A stretch of 64,000 bases of DNA, taken from Pegoplata infirma. Its lineage: Eukaryota > Arthropoda > Insecta > Diptera > Anthomyiidae. The stretch covers positions 134,381,182-134,445,181 of the forward strand of contig OY992539.1 in NCBI GenBank assembly GCA_963921195.1. The letters are read 5' to 3'. Below, piece after piece: positions 11,575 through 22,601 of the stretch. The position numbers and the translations under genes were made by a program. Every line of letters starts with the position of its first letter. Within the stretch, counting starts at the first letter, position 1. The notes under the pieces are model-generated. The model had not been told where the DNA came from and made no database searches. It worked only from the letters and a program-made list of their open reading frames with translations.

Positions 11575-12798
11575 ACAGCGACGTCGTTTCCTATGTCCGT
11601 AGAAGTTATTCTACGGGGGACCTGTTAGTGTTTCTTTCGGAACGTTGGAGTCGTTTTATTCACAAATTTAGTGAAAGCAAAGTGGTTGCTCTATTTATTT
11701 CCAAAGCGTCTGACAGTGTGTTGCACGGTGCACTCGTTTAAAAACTTATTGCGTTTGGTGTCGGTAGTGATTTCTCTCGATTTATATCGAGCTTTCTCCG
11801 AGACCGCTCTATACATTTTGTTATAGATGAGTTCTCAGCTGATGAGTTTCATTTGGATTCAGGCTTACCGCAAGGCTCTGTTCTTTCTCCTACCCTTTTT
11901 CTTATTTTTCTTAACGACGTCCTGGGTCTAAGTTCCAATTCTATCTATTCTTTCGCAGATGACAGCAACATTTGTCATTCAGTTTCCTTTAATCATAGAC
12001 CAAGCCTTAATAAGGTTGAAGCTATGAGGCGAAACATGAATTGAATGACACACTCCATCATGACCTTACGACAATATTCGAGGGGTGTCTTGCGGACAGG
12101 GTCGATTTTAATGCTCGTAAGACCTAATGTTGTATGTTGACCCACAGACGGCTCGAGGAATCAGCGTCATTTTTATCCATGGGTGGTATAGCTATTGAGG
12201 AATCAGAATCTCTTTAATGTTCTAGGCATGAAAATCCAATGTGACGTTCGTTGGAAACAAGATGTTTTTCAAGTGTCGAAAGAAACAATCAAGTGTCTTG
12301 GTTTCTTAAAACGGTGCAGGAATTACTTCACTCCGTCTGATCTCCTCACCATTTACACCGCCCATATCCGACCGAAAATGGAATACAACTCCCACTTCAA
12401 GGTCTATCTTGAAGCTTCTGGATCGGGTGCAAAGGAATGTGTTGAAGGTCATCAATGACAGTAGGGTATCCAGCTCTATTGACTCATTGGAGTATCATCG
12501 GAATGTGGGTTGTGCTTCATAGTTCTACCGATATTACCACGGTAAGTGTTCTGCTGAGATGGGCGAACTCATCCCTGAGACGCGGGTGCATGCCCGTAGT
12601 ACTCGCCTCTTCAGCATATCCGTTCGTTGTCTCGCACAACGCATTACAGAGACAATTCGTTTCTTAAAGAAATTCAAATTAAATAACCACAAACGCTACT
12701 CCCTCTTTCCTTCTCCTCATAACTTATTTTCCTAATACCAACACAATGCATTGCATTAGTAGGGGGCATCCCCTGAGTGTTGGTTTAAAGTAAAAAAA
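11575..12798 (+). mobile_element. LINE family B (jockey-like), 5'-truncated, inside LINE A
   Basis: Frames read DSGLPQGSVLSPTLFLIFLN then YSFADDSNICHS (FADD catalytic box, 11853-12000), CLGFLKRCRNYFTPSDLLTI and HIRPKMEYNSH (about 12292-12390). This is the order of a jockey-group RT without RNase H. Three or more frame changes are needed. The 3' end is GGGGCATCCCCTGAGTGTTG, also present at 19010, followed by an A-run at about 12791. LINE A sequence resumes directly after that run, so B inserted into A, with about 550 bp of A missing across the site. Confidence 0.75.
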
Positions 12799-12841
12799 AA
12801 TCTAGCTTTTGTTCCTATTTCCTAGACGGCACTGAAATCGC

Positions 12842-13001
12842 GGTGACATGACATAATCCCCAACAGTGGACGGACGTTATCCCCATTGGGAAACGGTCAT
12901 AGTCCAAACAACTATTATGGGGATTATGACCGTGATGAATTCGTTCATAATCACCATTTTTGTTATGGGGGTAATGTCCGTGGAGATTATGTCCTGTCAC
13001 C
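12842..13001. mobile_element. 160-bp MITE with 9-bp TSD TGAAATCGC
   Basis: The ends are GGTGACATGACATAATCCCC and its inverse with two mismatches over 21 bp. Perfect 9-bp duplications TGAAATCGC lie at 12833-12841 and 13002-13010. Removing it restores a continuous LINE A reading (DGTEIAS..MEPRI). A 9-bp TSD suggests a Mutator-like (MULE) MITE. The interior is largely palindromic, with ATTATGGGG motifs. The 94-residue minus frame crossing it is spurious. Confidence 0.85.
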
Positions 13002-13726
13002 TGAAATCGCCTCTTAGATGGAGCCGAGAATCTTGAAGTATTTCTAGATAGGAAGTTGAATTTCAGGCATAATATTGAGGTACGGGTGAGAAAATGCAAC
13101 GATTTCTTTATATTCCTGTAAAAGAGCCATTGGAAAACGATGGGGCTTTAGCCCCATCGTCGTTCGTTGGATTTATACAGCAGTGGTGCATGCAATTCCG
13201 CTGTATGGAATCATTGTATGGTGGCCTGCTTTAGAGACAGAAGGAAACTGTTTCTTTTTCTCGAAGGTACATAGAATGGTGTCGAAGTGCATCACTGGTG
13301 CTCTTCGTACTACACATACGGCTGCATTAGAAATCCTGCTTCACCTGATTCCATTGAACATATTGGGTAGGCAGTATGCGGCTACGTCTCCAATTCGTCT
13401 TAAAATTAGTAGCACACTGCAATGAAGGAGCAGCGATTGTGGCCATAGCGCGATCATGAAGAAGATAACAACACCACAAAATGTGGACTGTGCTACATCT
13501 ATAAGCCTTTTTGAGCGCAATTTTACCACAATGATACCATCCACCGAGTCTTGGATGATGGGCATTCCCTGTAGTGAAGCCTCCATAAATTTGTACACGA
13601 ATGAATCGAGGCTGCACGAACAAGTGAACTTTGGAGTCTATTCGAAAGAGCTTGGATTGAGCCGGTCTCGAAGATTGTCAGATCTTTGCAGTGTTTACCA
13701 GGTAGAGGTGCTGGCACTAAAGAAGT

Positions 13727-13840
13727 TTTTTTTTTTTTTCTCATTCATTTTTTATTGAATCTTCACTAAAACTATGTGAACTAACAATAAGTGTTCAAAT
13801 CTTAAAACTAATATAAATAGCTTAATATTACGTCCGGCCA
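13727..13840 (-). mobile_element. Short retroinsertion with poly-A and 19-bp TSD
   Basis: On the minus strand the 114-bp insert runs TGGCCGGACGTAATATTAAG to an AATAAA signal and a terminal A-run (the plus-strand T-run at 13726-13739). The flanks GTGCTGGCACTAAAGAAGT (13708-13726) and GTGCCAGCACTAAAGAAGT (13841-13859) form a 19-bp TSD with two transitions. It is a severely 5'-truncated LINE or SINE tail inserted in the RNase H region of LINE A. Confidence 0.85.
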
Positions 13841-14471
13841 GTGCCAGCACTAAAGAAGTGGCCGAATAGTTGAGTTGCTATGTCTTGTAAACCACCGCAG
13901 TCAACAAATGTTCTGGCAGCCAAGCCGCGCTTAAGTCCGTAAAGTCAATGTTTCTGAAAACAAGATCTGCCCTTAACTGCCGTAAGTCTTTTAATGATAT
14001 GGTCAAACAGCGTGACTTACGAATCATAGCTTAACAGAGAAACATTCCAGGGAATTGCAAAGCCGTTGAGGTTGCAAGACTGGGAATTACCTTACAGATT
14101 CCAACGTATTTGTAATGTGTTGGTATGCCTCTAGAAACTTGCAAGCTAAATTTATGGCTTTGTACCGCGATGGAGACTAATCAGAGTTGGGCACATCGAT
14201 GAACGTGTCAAACTTCACGACAGATTTGAACTTCTTAATCACAAACGCACAAATGAGCTGCTATGGTTAAATGTGACGTCAAATGACTTTTGCCAGAGTT
14301 GCATGAATGAGGATTAGTTTCAACTAACAGCCATTGCCCGGCACTTTCTGGTCAGAGACTTACTTCACTGGGATCTTGAGAGCTGCACGATATTTCCGAT
14401 TCGTCGGATGACTAGCAGGGGAACCCAATTACCGTTGCATGTTATCACAACGGACCTCATAGTCTTTGGGT

Positions 14472-14490
14472 GCTGACGTAAAGCGTCAGC
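14472..14490 (+). other. Perfect 7-bp hairpin near LINE A 3' end
   Basis: GCTGACG, loop TAAAG, CGTCAGC. The second copy has the same element with one stem mismatch (about 18910-18929). Its position just before the 3' end suggests an RNA structure read by the LINE's own RT, which is inference. Confidence 0.6.
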
Positions 14491-14515
14491 AGCCACTTAC
14501 CACCTAATATAGCCT

Positions 14516-16015
14516 GCCCTTATATTTTGAGTATAGCAATAGTTTAGTTAACCATCTTAAATATCGAAGCTAAAACTCTTTCAAAACTCTGATCACAAAT
14601 ATAATTGTATCGTAATATGCATTCATCGCGATTGTAAATGTTACGGTATATGCTGATGATGATGTTGGGTAGTGACCAAACCCAATTTCTTTATTGTCTA
14701 TATTTCTATCGATAATTTAATTTTTTTCTACTTTATCAACACATTGAATTACGATTTAGATGATATTGAAAACGAAAAGCCACACACAAAGAAAGCCGCA
14801 TTGTATTTTCTGTTTTTGATTAAATGTACGTATTAACTTAATTGAATTGTTTTCTCCGTTTTTTTGTTTTTTGTTTCTTCCAACATTTTTATGGTGCATA
14901 TTAACAGTATGCATGATGTTCGTCCGTCCGTCTGCGTATCAATCCGTATGCAACTATTGCTGGAGTGGTGCGTAGTAGTATGTTGAAAACTCATCTATCA
15001 ACAACATGTCTATCATGTCTATATCATAAGTTAAAATTATACTCTTGACACAGTTTGTTGCATTCATCATTCAATTCCAATCTACTCCACGCCACTCCAT
15101 TTCAAGATGCAGTATGCGGTGCAAACATATAAAATCAATAATAAATCGTAAATTGGATCTTAAGCTTATTTTCAGTTTTCTGTTGCTGTTGTTATTTTTC
15201 GAAATGGACAACGCAATTGAAATTTTGGAATGAATGATGAAAATGGGCGTTAAGCAACTCAACATGGTGGGTAATAAACATCAAAGATATAATTACCGAA
15301 TCTCAACATCACACATAATCGTTGTACTCATATGAAAATGCATCTTTATACGTTTTTTATGTATTATAACTACGGAGTATGGCGTCCACCCCGTGGGGAA
15401 TCCCATGAATTGATGAAATAGAAAGATGAGTTAAAAAAAAGATTGTAATAATACATATATCAAATATAGGAGACGATCAATAAATAACACAGTTTTAAGT
15501 TGATTACTTCCTTGGCGCATCGAGCATCATCATCAATTTTCATAGTCAATCTAAAAACAAAAACTCCGTATCAACTATGCATATGAGTAGTAGGGTAGGA
15601 ATTATTTTCTAAATTAAAATATGAATCAAAATTTTTGGAAAAAATTGGGAAATCATCCATTAATTGAGACAGGTCTTATCTAAAACTGGACACTTTTTTA
15701 AAGAGTGATGTCCTACAGTACAGCGTCTTGGAATGCCTAACTGTAAAACGAGTAGTTATACAGTTTGGCACAGTAAATTGGAACAGTAAGATCATCCCCC
15801 AAATCTTCTGGGCTTCGCAAAGTTCTGGCATTATCTCCTTGTACCCTGTTATTCGTAGACGACGTTTCAAGGAATGGTACGTCCTGGTGCCTAAACGTCT
15901 TAGTGGTCTTCAGAAATAGAGCTTCTGAAAAAGAATTGTTTAAAAACTAACCCCTAAAAAACTGCCCCAAAAGATTGTATTTATCATTCTTATAAAAGAT
16001 AATAAATCGAATGAT
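14516..16015. other. Probably unique host sequence, no gene recognised
   Basis: Less repetitive than the surroundings, without TIR pairs. Frames of 61-64 residues (for example 15045-15233 and 15728-15919) have no domain. A GTCCGTCCGTCTG box at about 14920 may be a DINE-1 scrap. Confidence 0.4.
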
Positions 16016-17735
16016 TGGCTGGTTCTTGCAAAGTGTGATTAACCCGAGGTAGCTTTAGACACGGCAGAACATACATCATGAGCTCGTGGGTACTTCCGAA
16101 AAAAATCCAGTTTCGGTCTTGCACTTCTGACTCACTTTCAGGCCGTGGCAACATTATTATCCGAAACTCTGGATGGTCTGGGCATTTACAAATCAAACAC
16201 ACCTGATGTTCTGGCTATGAGAATACAGGTTGATGTCCGGCTGAATAAAAACTTAAGAGTTATAAGAAGATGGTCAGGATTGCCAAATATGATTCTTGGA
16301 AAATCTTTTGGGAAAATATCGAAGACGTTTCTGAGGCATCATACTGAGATGTGGTATACCTCCAGTGGGGAGTCACTGGACCTCATAATCTCTACACGGC
16401 ATGCATCAACTGGTCGTATATCCCTTTAAAATGGAGAGATACCTCAGTCGTCTTTATCCCGAAAGCTTGGAAAAATTCCCACAAAGCTCCGAAGGATTTC
16501 AGACCAATTAGTCTGTCTTCGTTTTGTTAAAGACAGTGGAACGAATGCTATACTCGGATTTGCATAGAGTGATTGGCCCGAGGTTGCTTTCGACAAGGCA
16601 ACATGTATACAGCAAGTAGTGTCCGACCGAACGCACTTTTTCAGACCGAACCCGTACCCGAACCCGAACTTCGGTAAATTTTGCAAAGTTCGGCCGAACC
16701 CGAACCCGTACCCGAACTTTTTTTTTTATTAAAAAAAAGTTGTTTTTGCAAATAGTTATGAAAAAAACAACTAAAAAATGTGTTTTTTTTATTAGTTGTA
16801 TACTTAAAAAGTGGACAAATATAGCTCAAGTTGATTTTTTTTTTTGGAAAAAAAAATATATTTCTTTTAAACTATAGCCCGATTCTAGGTGTAAAGTAGT
16901 TGCACTGGTAATATGGCTTAATTTTAAGACGATAAAATGCAATACATACAAAAGTTCGGTGTTCGGTAAAGTTCGGCTAAAAGTTTACCGAATACCGAAC
17001 AGTGGCCGAACGTCACTTTTTGCCGAACTCCGTAACCGAACCCGAACGTTCGGTCGGACACTAACAGCAAGGAAAGATCAACGGAAACAGCTCTTCAATA
17101 GGTCGTTGGTACCATCGAGAGATCGCTTTCGGTAAAGGAGTACACTATAATGGCCTTTTTTAATATAGAGGGGGATTTTAATAATGTCATCCCAGACTCA
17201 ATAATTGTGGCATTGTCTGGTCTGGGAGTGAAGGGTGGGATCGTTTTAATGGCGGTAAATCTACTTGAAAATATACGTATAACGTCTGAATCGATATCAT
17301 CTGTCATATCTCGATTTGTCAATAGGAGCGCACCACAGGTAGGTGCGCCCGCTCCTTAGAAACCTGGCACTGAATTCAATGCTGCTATCTCTAGAATATC
17401 GAGATTGTCATGTTTTCGCATATGCTCACGATGTCGCGATAGCGGTAAAGGGAAAGCATCTGCCAACATTGAGGGACATTCTTCAGGGTTCTGTGAAAAA
17501 CCTGTCTAAGTGGGCAAGAGGCTGTGGTAACGGAGTTAATTTCTTTGTTTTGTTTAAAGGGAAATATAAAAAAACCTGCTTTTGATTGTTTTTTTATTTA
17601 TTGCTTTTGGTCTATTTCTGAAAAAAAATTACAATAAACAAACACTCAAAAAACTTTAGCTTATCCAACCTGAGGACCCTAAAAAAATTGTTGTGTAAAA
17701 AAAAAAATCCCCCTCCAAACCCAAGAGCTGGATTC
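16016..17735 (+). pseudogene. LINE family A, copy 2: 5' and RT part
   Basis: Frames spell TLLSETLDGLGIYKSNTPDV (16145), MVRIAKYDSWKIFWENIEDV (about 16270), WRDTSVVFIPKAW and KDFRPISLSSF (about 16430-16525), HRVIGPRLLSTRQHVYSK (about 16565). After a hAT MITE they continue with NNVIPDSIIVALSGLGVKGG (17170-17240), NRSAPQ, then FAYAHDVAIAVKGKH (17410-17460). The catalytic YADD is YAHD, so this copy could not polymerise. Frameshifts occur at about 16255, 16520 and 17340. The 3' part (17590-17735) is A/T-rich filler. Confidence 0.75.
16617..17063. mobile_element. 447-bp hAT-type MITE, 8-bp TSD ACAGCAAG
   Basis: TIRs TAGTGTCCGACCGAACG and its inverse. ACAGCAAG is perfectly duplicated at 16609-16616 and 17064-17071. 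Excision rejoins the LINE frame at QHVYSK/ERSTETAL. Both subterminal regions are packed with CCGAAC/GTTCGG hexamers, often as direct doublets, which could be transposase-binding arrays. No coding frame. Confidence 0.9.
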
Positions 17736-17739
17736 GCGC

Positions 17740-18955
17740 CTGCAAGAGACGCATAACGTCTGAGTTGGCGGTTGCCATGTCTCAAGAAGATGTTGTTTCG
17801 CTGCTTCTTTGGAACCTGACACTGAATTCTCTCTACAATCAGGTGGATGTCATTTTATCGCAAACAAACCTGCTAACATTAAGGGACTTTCTTCAGAGCT
17901 CTATGAAAGATCTGTCTTAATGGGCAAGAGACTGTGGTCTGAGAGTTAATCCAAGTAAATCAGAGCTTTTGTTGTTTACGAGGAAAAATTAGATTACTGC
18001 TTTTGATTCTATTTCTCTGGAAAACGATGGGGCTTTAGCCCTAAAGTTTAGATTAGATTTATACAGCAGTGGCCCCATTCTGCTGTAGGGAGTCATTGTT
18101 AGGAAGTCTTGGATGGGGGACTTCTGGGTAGAGGAGCCTCCATAAATTTTTATGGATCGAAGCTTCACAAACAAATGGGCTCTGGAGTCTTTTTGGAAGA
18201 GCTTGAGTTCAGTCGAGATTGAAGATTTTCAGATCATTGCAGTGTTTACCAGGAAGATATTCTGGCAATAAAGAAAGTTGCTGACTGGGTGAGTTGCAAT
18301 GTCTTGTCTACAACCACAGTCCATATCTATTCTGACAGTCAAGCTTCGGTCACGCCCCTGGAGTCAATGATCCTTAAAACAACATCCACTCTAAACTTTT
18401 GCACGTCTTCAAACGAGATGACCAAGCAGATTAACATACGACTCATATGGGTCCAATGCAGAGAGACATTCCAGGAAATTGCAATGCCGATGAGCTTGCA
18501 AAATTAGGAACTACCTTATAGATTCCAACAGAATTGGAATGTATTGCTATTACTCTAGAAACTAGAAATCTAAGCCTTTGTTCCACGACGGAGACTACTC
18601 AGAGATTGGCACGTGGATGGACGTGTGAGACTGCACGACAAATTTGGCCTTCTCTTAATCTGAATGTGAGACAATGACTTATAGCAAATTAAGCAGAGCG
18701 GTTAAATATGTCTGTCATTGTCCGGCACTTTCTTGTCAGACCCTTGCTTCGCTGGGATCTAGGGAGCTGCAAGATCTTTGTGATTTATCGGTTGTCAAAA
18801 TTCAATATCTTAGGAGTTTTATAAGGAGCTCGAATGGGTTTAACGGCAGGGACTAGTAGGGAAACTATTACTGTCCCGTGGTATCACAACAGACCTCAGA
18901 GTCTATGTGTGCTGACGTAAAACTTCAGCAGCTACTTACAATCTAACCTAACAAT
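17740..18955 (+). pseudogene. LINE family A, copy 3: RT tail and RNase H part
   Basis: It restarts inside the RT domain (TRRI-like near 17750) and re-reads the region already present at 17270-17580, so it is a separate 5'-truncated copy. Later it gives a GKRWGFSP block (18020), IYSDSQAS with the RNase H aspartate (18313), IRLIWVQC (normally WVPGH, about 18437-18460) and a CHCPALSCQT zinc-knuckle remnant (18712). About 370 bp of pol (13200-13540 of copy 1) is missing near 18105. It ends with the LINE A hairpin and CTAACCTAAC. Confidence 0.7.
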
Positions 18956-18957
18956 GT

Positions 18958-19028
18958 TAAATTTGCATAAACACTGTTCCTTCTTTCCTTACTATTACTG
19001 GCGTAGGGGTATCCCCTGAGTGTTGGCT
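18958..19028 (+). pseudogene. LINE family B 3' end fragment
   Basis: GGGGTATCCCCTGAGTGTTG matches the 3' end of the jockey-like copy at about 12770. Only about 70 bp are present, abutting LINE A on the left and an inverted-repeat element on the right. Confidence 0.6.
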
Positions 19029-19029
19029 C

Positions 19030-19527
19030 ACAAGGGCAGTCTCCCTAGTGTCACCCACGGATTTAAATAGAATTGGGAGTGCAAATGAGTGGGGAAGAAA
19101 CGGTCCTTTTTCAGTTATTTTCGTTTATCTCCTATATTATGCAAAGGAACCTAGTCATATTGCATACCAAATGAAAGATTTTTGGAAAACCTATCGACGT
19201 GTGTAAAGAACGTGTCCAAACATGCACAACTTTTCGTCAAATTGAGTAAAATACCAAAATTTTAGTGCATTTTTGTTAATAAGTCGAAAAATATTAACGT
19301 TTTCGTCACGTAAGGTAATTTGATACCACATATGCCTTTTTTAATTTTGAGTAAATAGGCGTAAATCGTAAAAACTGAAAAAGGTCAACTTCTCCCCCAT
19401 AGAAATCGAACCCCCTAAAATGAGTTTGGGCCGCTAAAAAAAATATATGTCAAATTAATTTTCATTCTTAACAACATATCCAAATTTCATGAAGAACGGA
19501 GGGTGACACCAGGGAGACTCTCCTTGT
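19030..19527. mobile_element. CTnACAAGGG-ended element, copy 2
   Basis: The ends are ACAAGGGCAGTCTCCCTAGT and its inverse (AGGGAGACTCTCCTTGT), giving TIRs of about 30 bp with GTGTCACCC inside. The interior matches, in opposite orientation, the element at 62623-63220 (for example TTGCATA/ACCAAATGAAAG and GGCCGCTAAAAAAAATA). No clear TSD, no gene. Confidence 0.8.
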
Positions 19528-19529
19528 TA

Positions 19530-20262
19530 GTCCACAAAAAATGAAAATGCCTATACCTTGTCATAAACATTGTAGGTCTTAAGATTGACGTTCATTTCTG
19601 ATTTAAACACAAATCCCAAGTTTTAAAAATAAATACAACCCAAATGCTTACATTAATGTAAACGTTTTCTGGTGTATCACACAATATGATCATCACTCGT
19701 ATGTGTTTATTAAAAAGGTATTGATTTAATACTTGCCCTGCATTTAAAAATAATAGAATATATGGTCACTGTTGCTGCAGTGAAGCAGACCACACACTTT
19801 AATTATACGGTAACACAGTGAAAGAGTTAATTTTAAATAATAAGCGAGAAAGAAGCTTTGATTATTTATTAAGCTCATGGGGTGATACAATTTTAATTAA
19901 ATTTAAAAATGCTGAACCGCTGAAATGTTTATACATCGTCACTGAAAATGCCAAGATCCATAACTAATCAAAAATCTTAATCGATTTTTAACTTACAATA
20001 GTTTCAACTAACTTACAATAGTTTTCAAGTTATAGTGTTTTTGTTCTTCGGCCAAACAACACAAACATGGGTTACGGCATTTTTCATTTAAGTTGACGAT
20101 ATGCATTAAGTTATTAAACCGTTATATGCAATTAAATTTCAACTTAACCCCATAATTATTATATTAGTCACATGAAAACACTTTATTTTCAGCGTTAAAT
20201 ATCAATTACTTACTGAAAATTTTTTTACATTAGTTTATTTCACATAATCTCACCCAAAAAAC
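19530..20262. other. Unassigned AT-rich sequence
   Basis: No repeat boundaries, gene or RNA recognised; possibly host sequence. Confidence 0.4.
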
Positions 20263-20264
20263 AA

Positions 20265-20490
20265 AAAGGTCCGTTTACGGTCCGTTTTCGGTCCGTCTAA
20301 AACTGAATCCAACTCCGTATTCAGACCGTTTTCTGGATCCGTATTCTAATTTGAAATCCGTTGAGAGTACGACACTTTCGGACCGTTAACGGACCGATAT
20401 GCAGTGTTGAAAACGGAGTACACAAATTAATGGTGCGTTACAGACGTACCTAAAGCGGTCCGTTTTCGTGCAGTAGAAACGGAATAGACA
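20265..20490. repeat. Cluster of GGTCCGTT / AACGGACC motifs
   Basis: At least six GGTCCG or CGGACC motifs, on both strands, within about 200 bp. They often sit as CGGTCCGTTTTC doublets (20268-20300, 20378-20395, 20457). This resembles the subterminal arrays of hAT MITEs seen elsewhere here, but no TIR or TSD was found. Confidence 0.5.
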
Positions 20491-20519
20491 ATTTTCAAAA
20501 AGAAAGAAAAGAGAAAGAA

Positions 20520-21152
20520 CAAGTAGAAGTGTTAAATTCGGCTGTGCGGAATCTTTTATACCCTCCAACATGCAAAAAAAATGCAGGGGCGTTTTGTTTT
20601 TTTTTGGTGGGGGGTCGTGGTGATCGCGGGGGGGCAATTGCCCTCTCGAATATGTGTTTAAAAATTCATTCTTATGCTTTTTGCACTAAAGAAATGCAAG
20701 TTTATCGTAATTAAATTTTGTTTTATTCCACGCCCATAAAAGGGGGCGGATCGAAAAACCGACATTTTTTAGCAGGACTTTGAACTTCTTGTAGCATAAA
20801 AATGTTGCATTTGTTAAACAAAAAGACAAAAAATCATGTAAAAAAATTATATTATTTAGAGGTTGCTTTAGTACTTCAAGGGGGAACTTTTTCCCCATGG
20901 TCCGAATTTGCCCATTTCCGAACTTAACCTGCCTAGGACCATAAGACATATTCTTGCCAAGCTTGAGAAGTGTAGCTCTTTTATTTTAGACTGTATCGTG
21001 TTAACTACAGACGGACGGACGGACGGACATCGCTAGAATGTATTACACTCAAAAAAATACATTAGTAGATTTACTAATTTTTTTTTGCTAATGCGTTACA
21101 CACGGAATGACAAAGTGAGTATGCCCCATACTGTAGTTGAAGGGTATAAAAA
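20520..21152 (-). mobile_element. DINE-1-like (HINE) element
   Basis: The plus strand starts CAAGTAGAAGTGTTAAATTC, hairpin TTCGGCTGTGCGGAA (one mismatch), TATACCCTCCAAC, later CTTAACCTGCCTAGGA, GACGGACGGACGGACGG, CATCGCTAGAATGT, and ends AGGGTATAAAAA. It lies head to head with the copy at 21548. A 48-bp MITE remnant interrupts it. Confidence 0.8.
21046..21093. mobile_element. Remnant of a CACTCAAAA MITE
   Basis: CACTCAAAAAAATACATTAG plus TTAGTAGATTTACTAA after a TA dinucleotide. These are the terminal motifs of the 884-bp element at 28734, here collapsed to about 48 bp inside the DINE-1-like element. Confidence 0.6.
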
Positions 21153-21432
21153 GCAGAAAAAAATAAAAGAGGGAAGAAGGAAATATTCAAAAATTTTCTA
21201 AATGAAAAAATTTCGAAATACGAAAATTTTTCATAAAAAAATTTAAACAATTTTAAAGAAAAAATCTGAAAACTTTTATAGGGAAAATCTTAAAGTTTAA
21301 AAAAAAATATTAATTAATCTAAAAATTTTCCTTAAAAAATTTTTGTCAATCTGGATGTTCTAATTATGAAGACAAAATTTCTTGTATGAAATTGTTGTGA
21401 ACATGACCATTCTGGTATAAGAAAATTACTTA

Positions 21433-22491
21433 CATTAAAAAAAAAATCTTGTCAAATTACTAGAAAAGTCTCGTTATCCTAGTTAACCAATATTTAACAG
21501 TTTTTCTTGTTTTTTAACAAAAAATTTTCGATAAAAATTTACATTTTTATACCCTCCAACTACAGTATGGGGGTATACTCACTTTGTCATTCCGTGTGTA
21601 ACGCATCGAAATATCGGTCGGGACCCCATAAAGAATATATATTATTGATCAGTGATCGATTCTAAGACATTTTAGCGATGTCCGTCCGTCCGTCCGTCTG
21701 TAGTTAACACGATGCAGTCCAAAATAAAAGAGCTAGGAACCTCAAGTTGGGCACAAATATGTCTTATGTTCCTAGGCAGGTTAAGTTCGGAAATTGGCCA
21801 AATCGGACCAGGGGGAAAAAAGTTCCCCCTTGAAGAACTAAACCAACCTCTAAAAAAATACACGTTTTTACATGTTTTTTTGTATTTTTGTTAAATAAAT
21901 GAAACATTTGGTATATTTATCGCGATGGGAAGGTGCTCTCAACGTGCCCCACTGACCCTATCAACTTCGCCCCCCCCCCCCCCCCCCCCAAAAAAAAGAA
22001 ACGCCCCTGTCAATTTTTTTTTTTTTTACATTTTGGAGGGTATAAAAGATTCGGCACAGCCGAATTTAACACTTTCACTTGTTTTTTGTAAATTTACATT
22101 TTTTTGTAATTTTAAAAATTTTCAACATTTTTTTACAAAAAAAAATCTAGTAAATTCACGAGATTTCCTTGTAAGTTTTATTGCGCTAAAAATGTTGTAA
22201 ATTTACAATTTAATTGGTAAAAATCTTGTAAAATTACGAAAAAGCTCGTAATTTTTGCTAGGAATTCTCATAAAGTAGCAAAAAATTTAGTAAAAACAAG
22301 AAACCTCCTTGTAAGTTTTATCGCGTCAAAAAATCTGTAAATTTACAATTTTTTTGGTAAAAAGCTTGTAAAATTACAAAATTATTGATAAAAAGCTTGT
22401 AAAAGTACTGGAAATTGTTGTCAAATAGGAGGTAGCACAACAAAAAGTTACAAACTTTTCTTGTCGTTTTAAAAAGTTTTTTTTTTGCGTG
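21433..22491. mobile_element. MITE with TTGTAAAATTAC motifs, interrupted by a HINE
   Basis: Flanked by TA (21431-21432 and 22492-22493). The left part (21433-21547) and right part (22082-22491) carry the AGCTTGTAAAATTAC, AAACCTCCTTGTAAGTTTTA and GGAGGTAGCA blocks shared with 8544 and 51466. The DINE-1-like element at 21548 splits it. Confidence 0.65.
21548..22081 (+). mobile_element. DINE-1-like (HINE) element, well preserved
   Basis: TATACCCTCCAACTACAGTA start with GGGGGTATA partner, GTCCGTCCGTCCGTCTG run (about 21679), AGGCAGGTTAAGTTCGGAAA box, then hairpin ATTCGGC-ACA-GCCGAAT at 22049-22065, 12 nt, CTTG (22078-22081) followed by T-rich target. The short spacing between hairpin and terminal CTTG is the hallmark of DINE-1-type Helentron derivatives. 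It has no coding capacity. Confidence 0.85.
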
Positions 22492-22601
22492 TAGGCACTC
22501 AATTGTGGGATGTTTTTTTTTTCAAAATCGGCTGCAGTTGCACAGAAAAACTACTGAACCGATTTTGACGATTATTAAATTCTCTAGTACTTGTCATGGT
22601 A

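Larger units (their letters stand above)
10870..14515 (+). pseudogene. LINE family A, copy 1: degenerate RT/RNase H polyprotein
   Basis: Broken frames in one direction spell an I/R1/LOA-like pol. KKMIRITKYDSWK lies near 11025, KNPTEVWSTSSGEW at 11151, and NVIQDSIIV near 11550. After a jockey-like insertion it resumes with LDGAENLEVFLDRKLNFR (about 13020), GALRTTHTAALEILLHLIPL (about 13295), an RNase H start YTNESRL at about 13597 (normally YTDGS), then SGSQAALKSV and a C-terminal part to about 14350. Stops and frameshifts are numerous. It ends near a hairpin at 14472. Three later insertions interrupt it. Family is by motif; clade is uncertain. Confidence 0.75.

Noticed and set aside
13456..13758. 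100-residue frame ending in poly-phenylalanine
   Set aside because: The tail is translation of the T-run of a retroinsert; only the first part is LINE A RNase H remnant.
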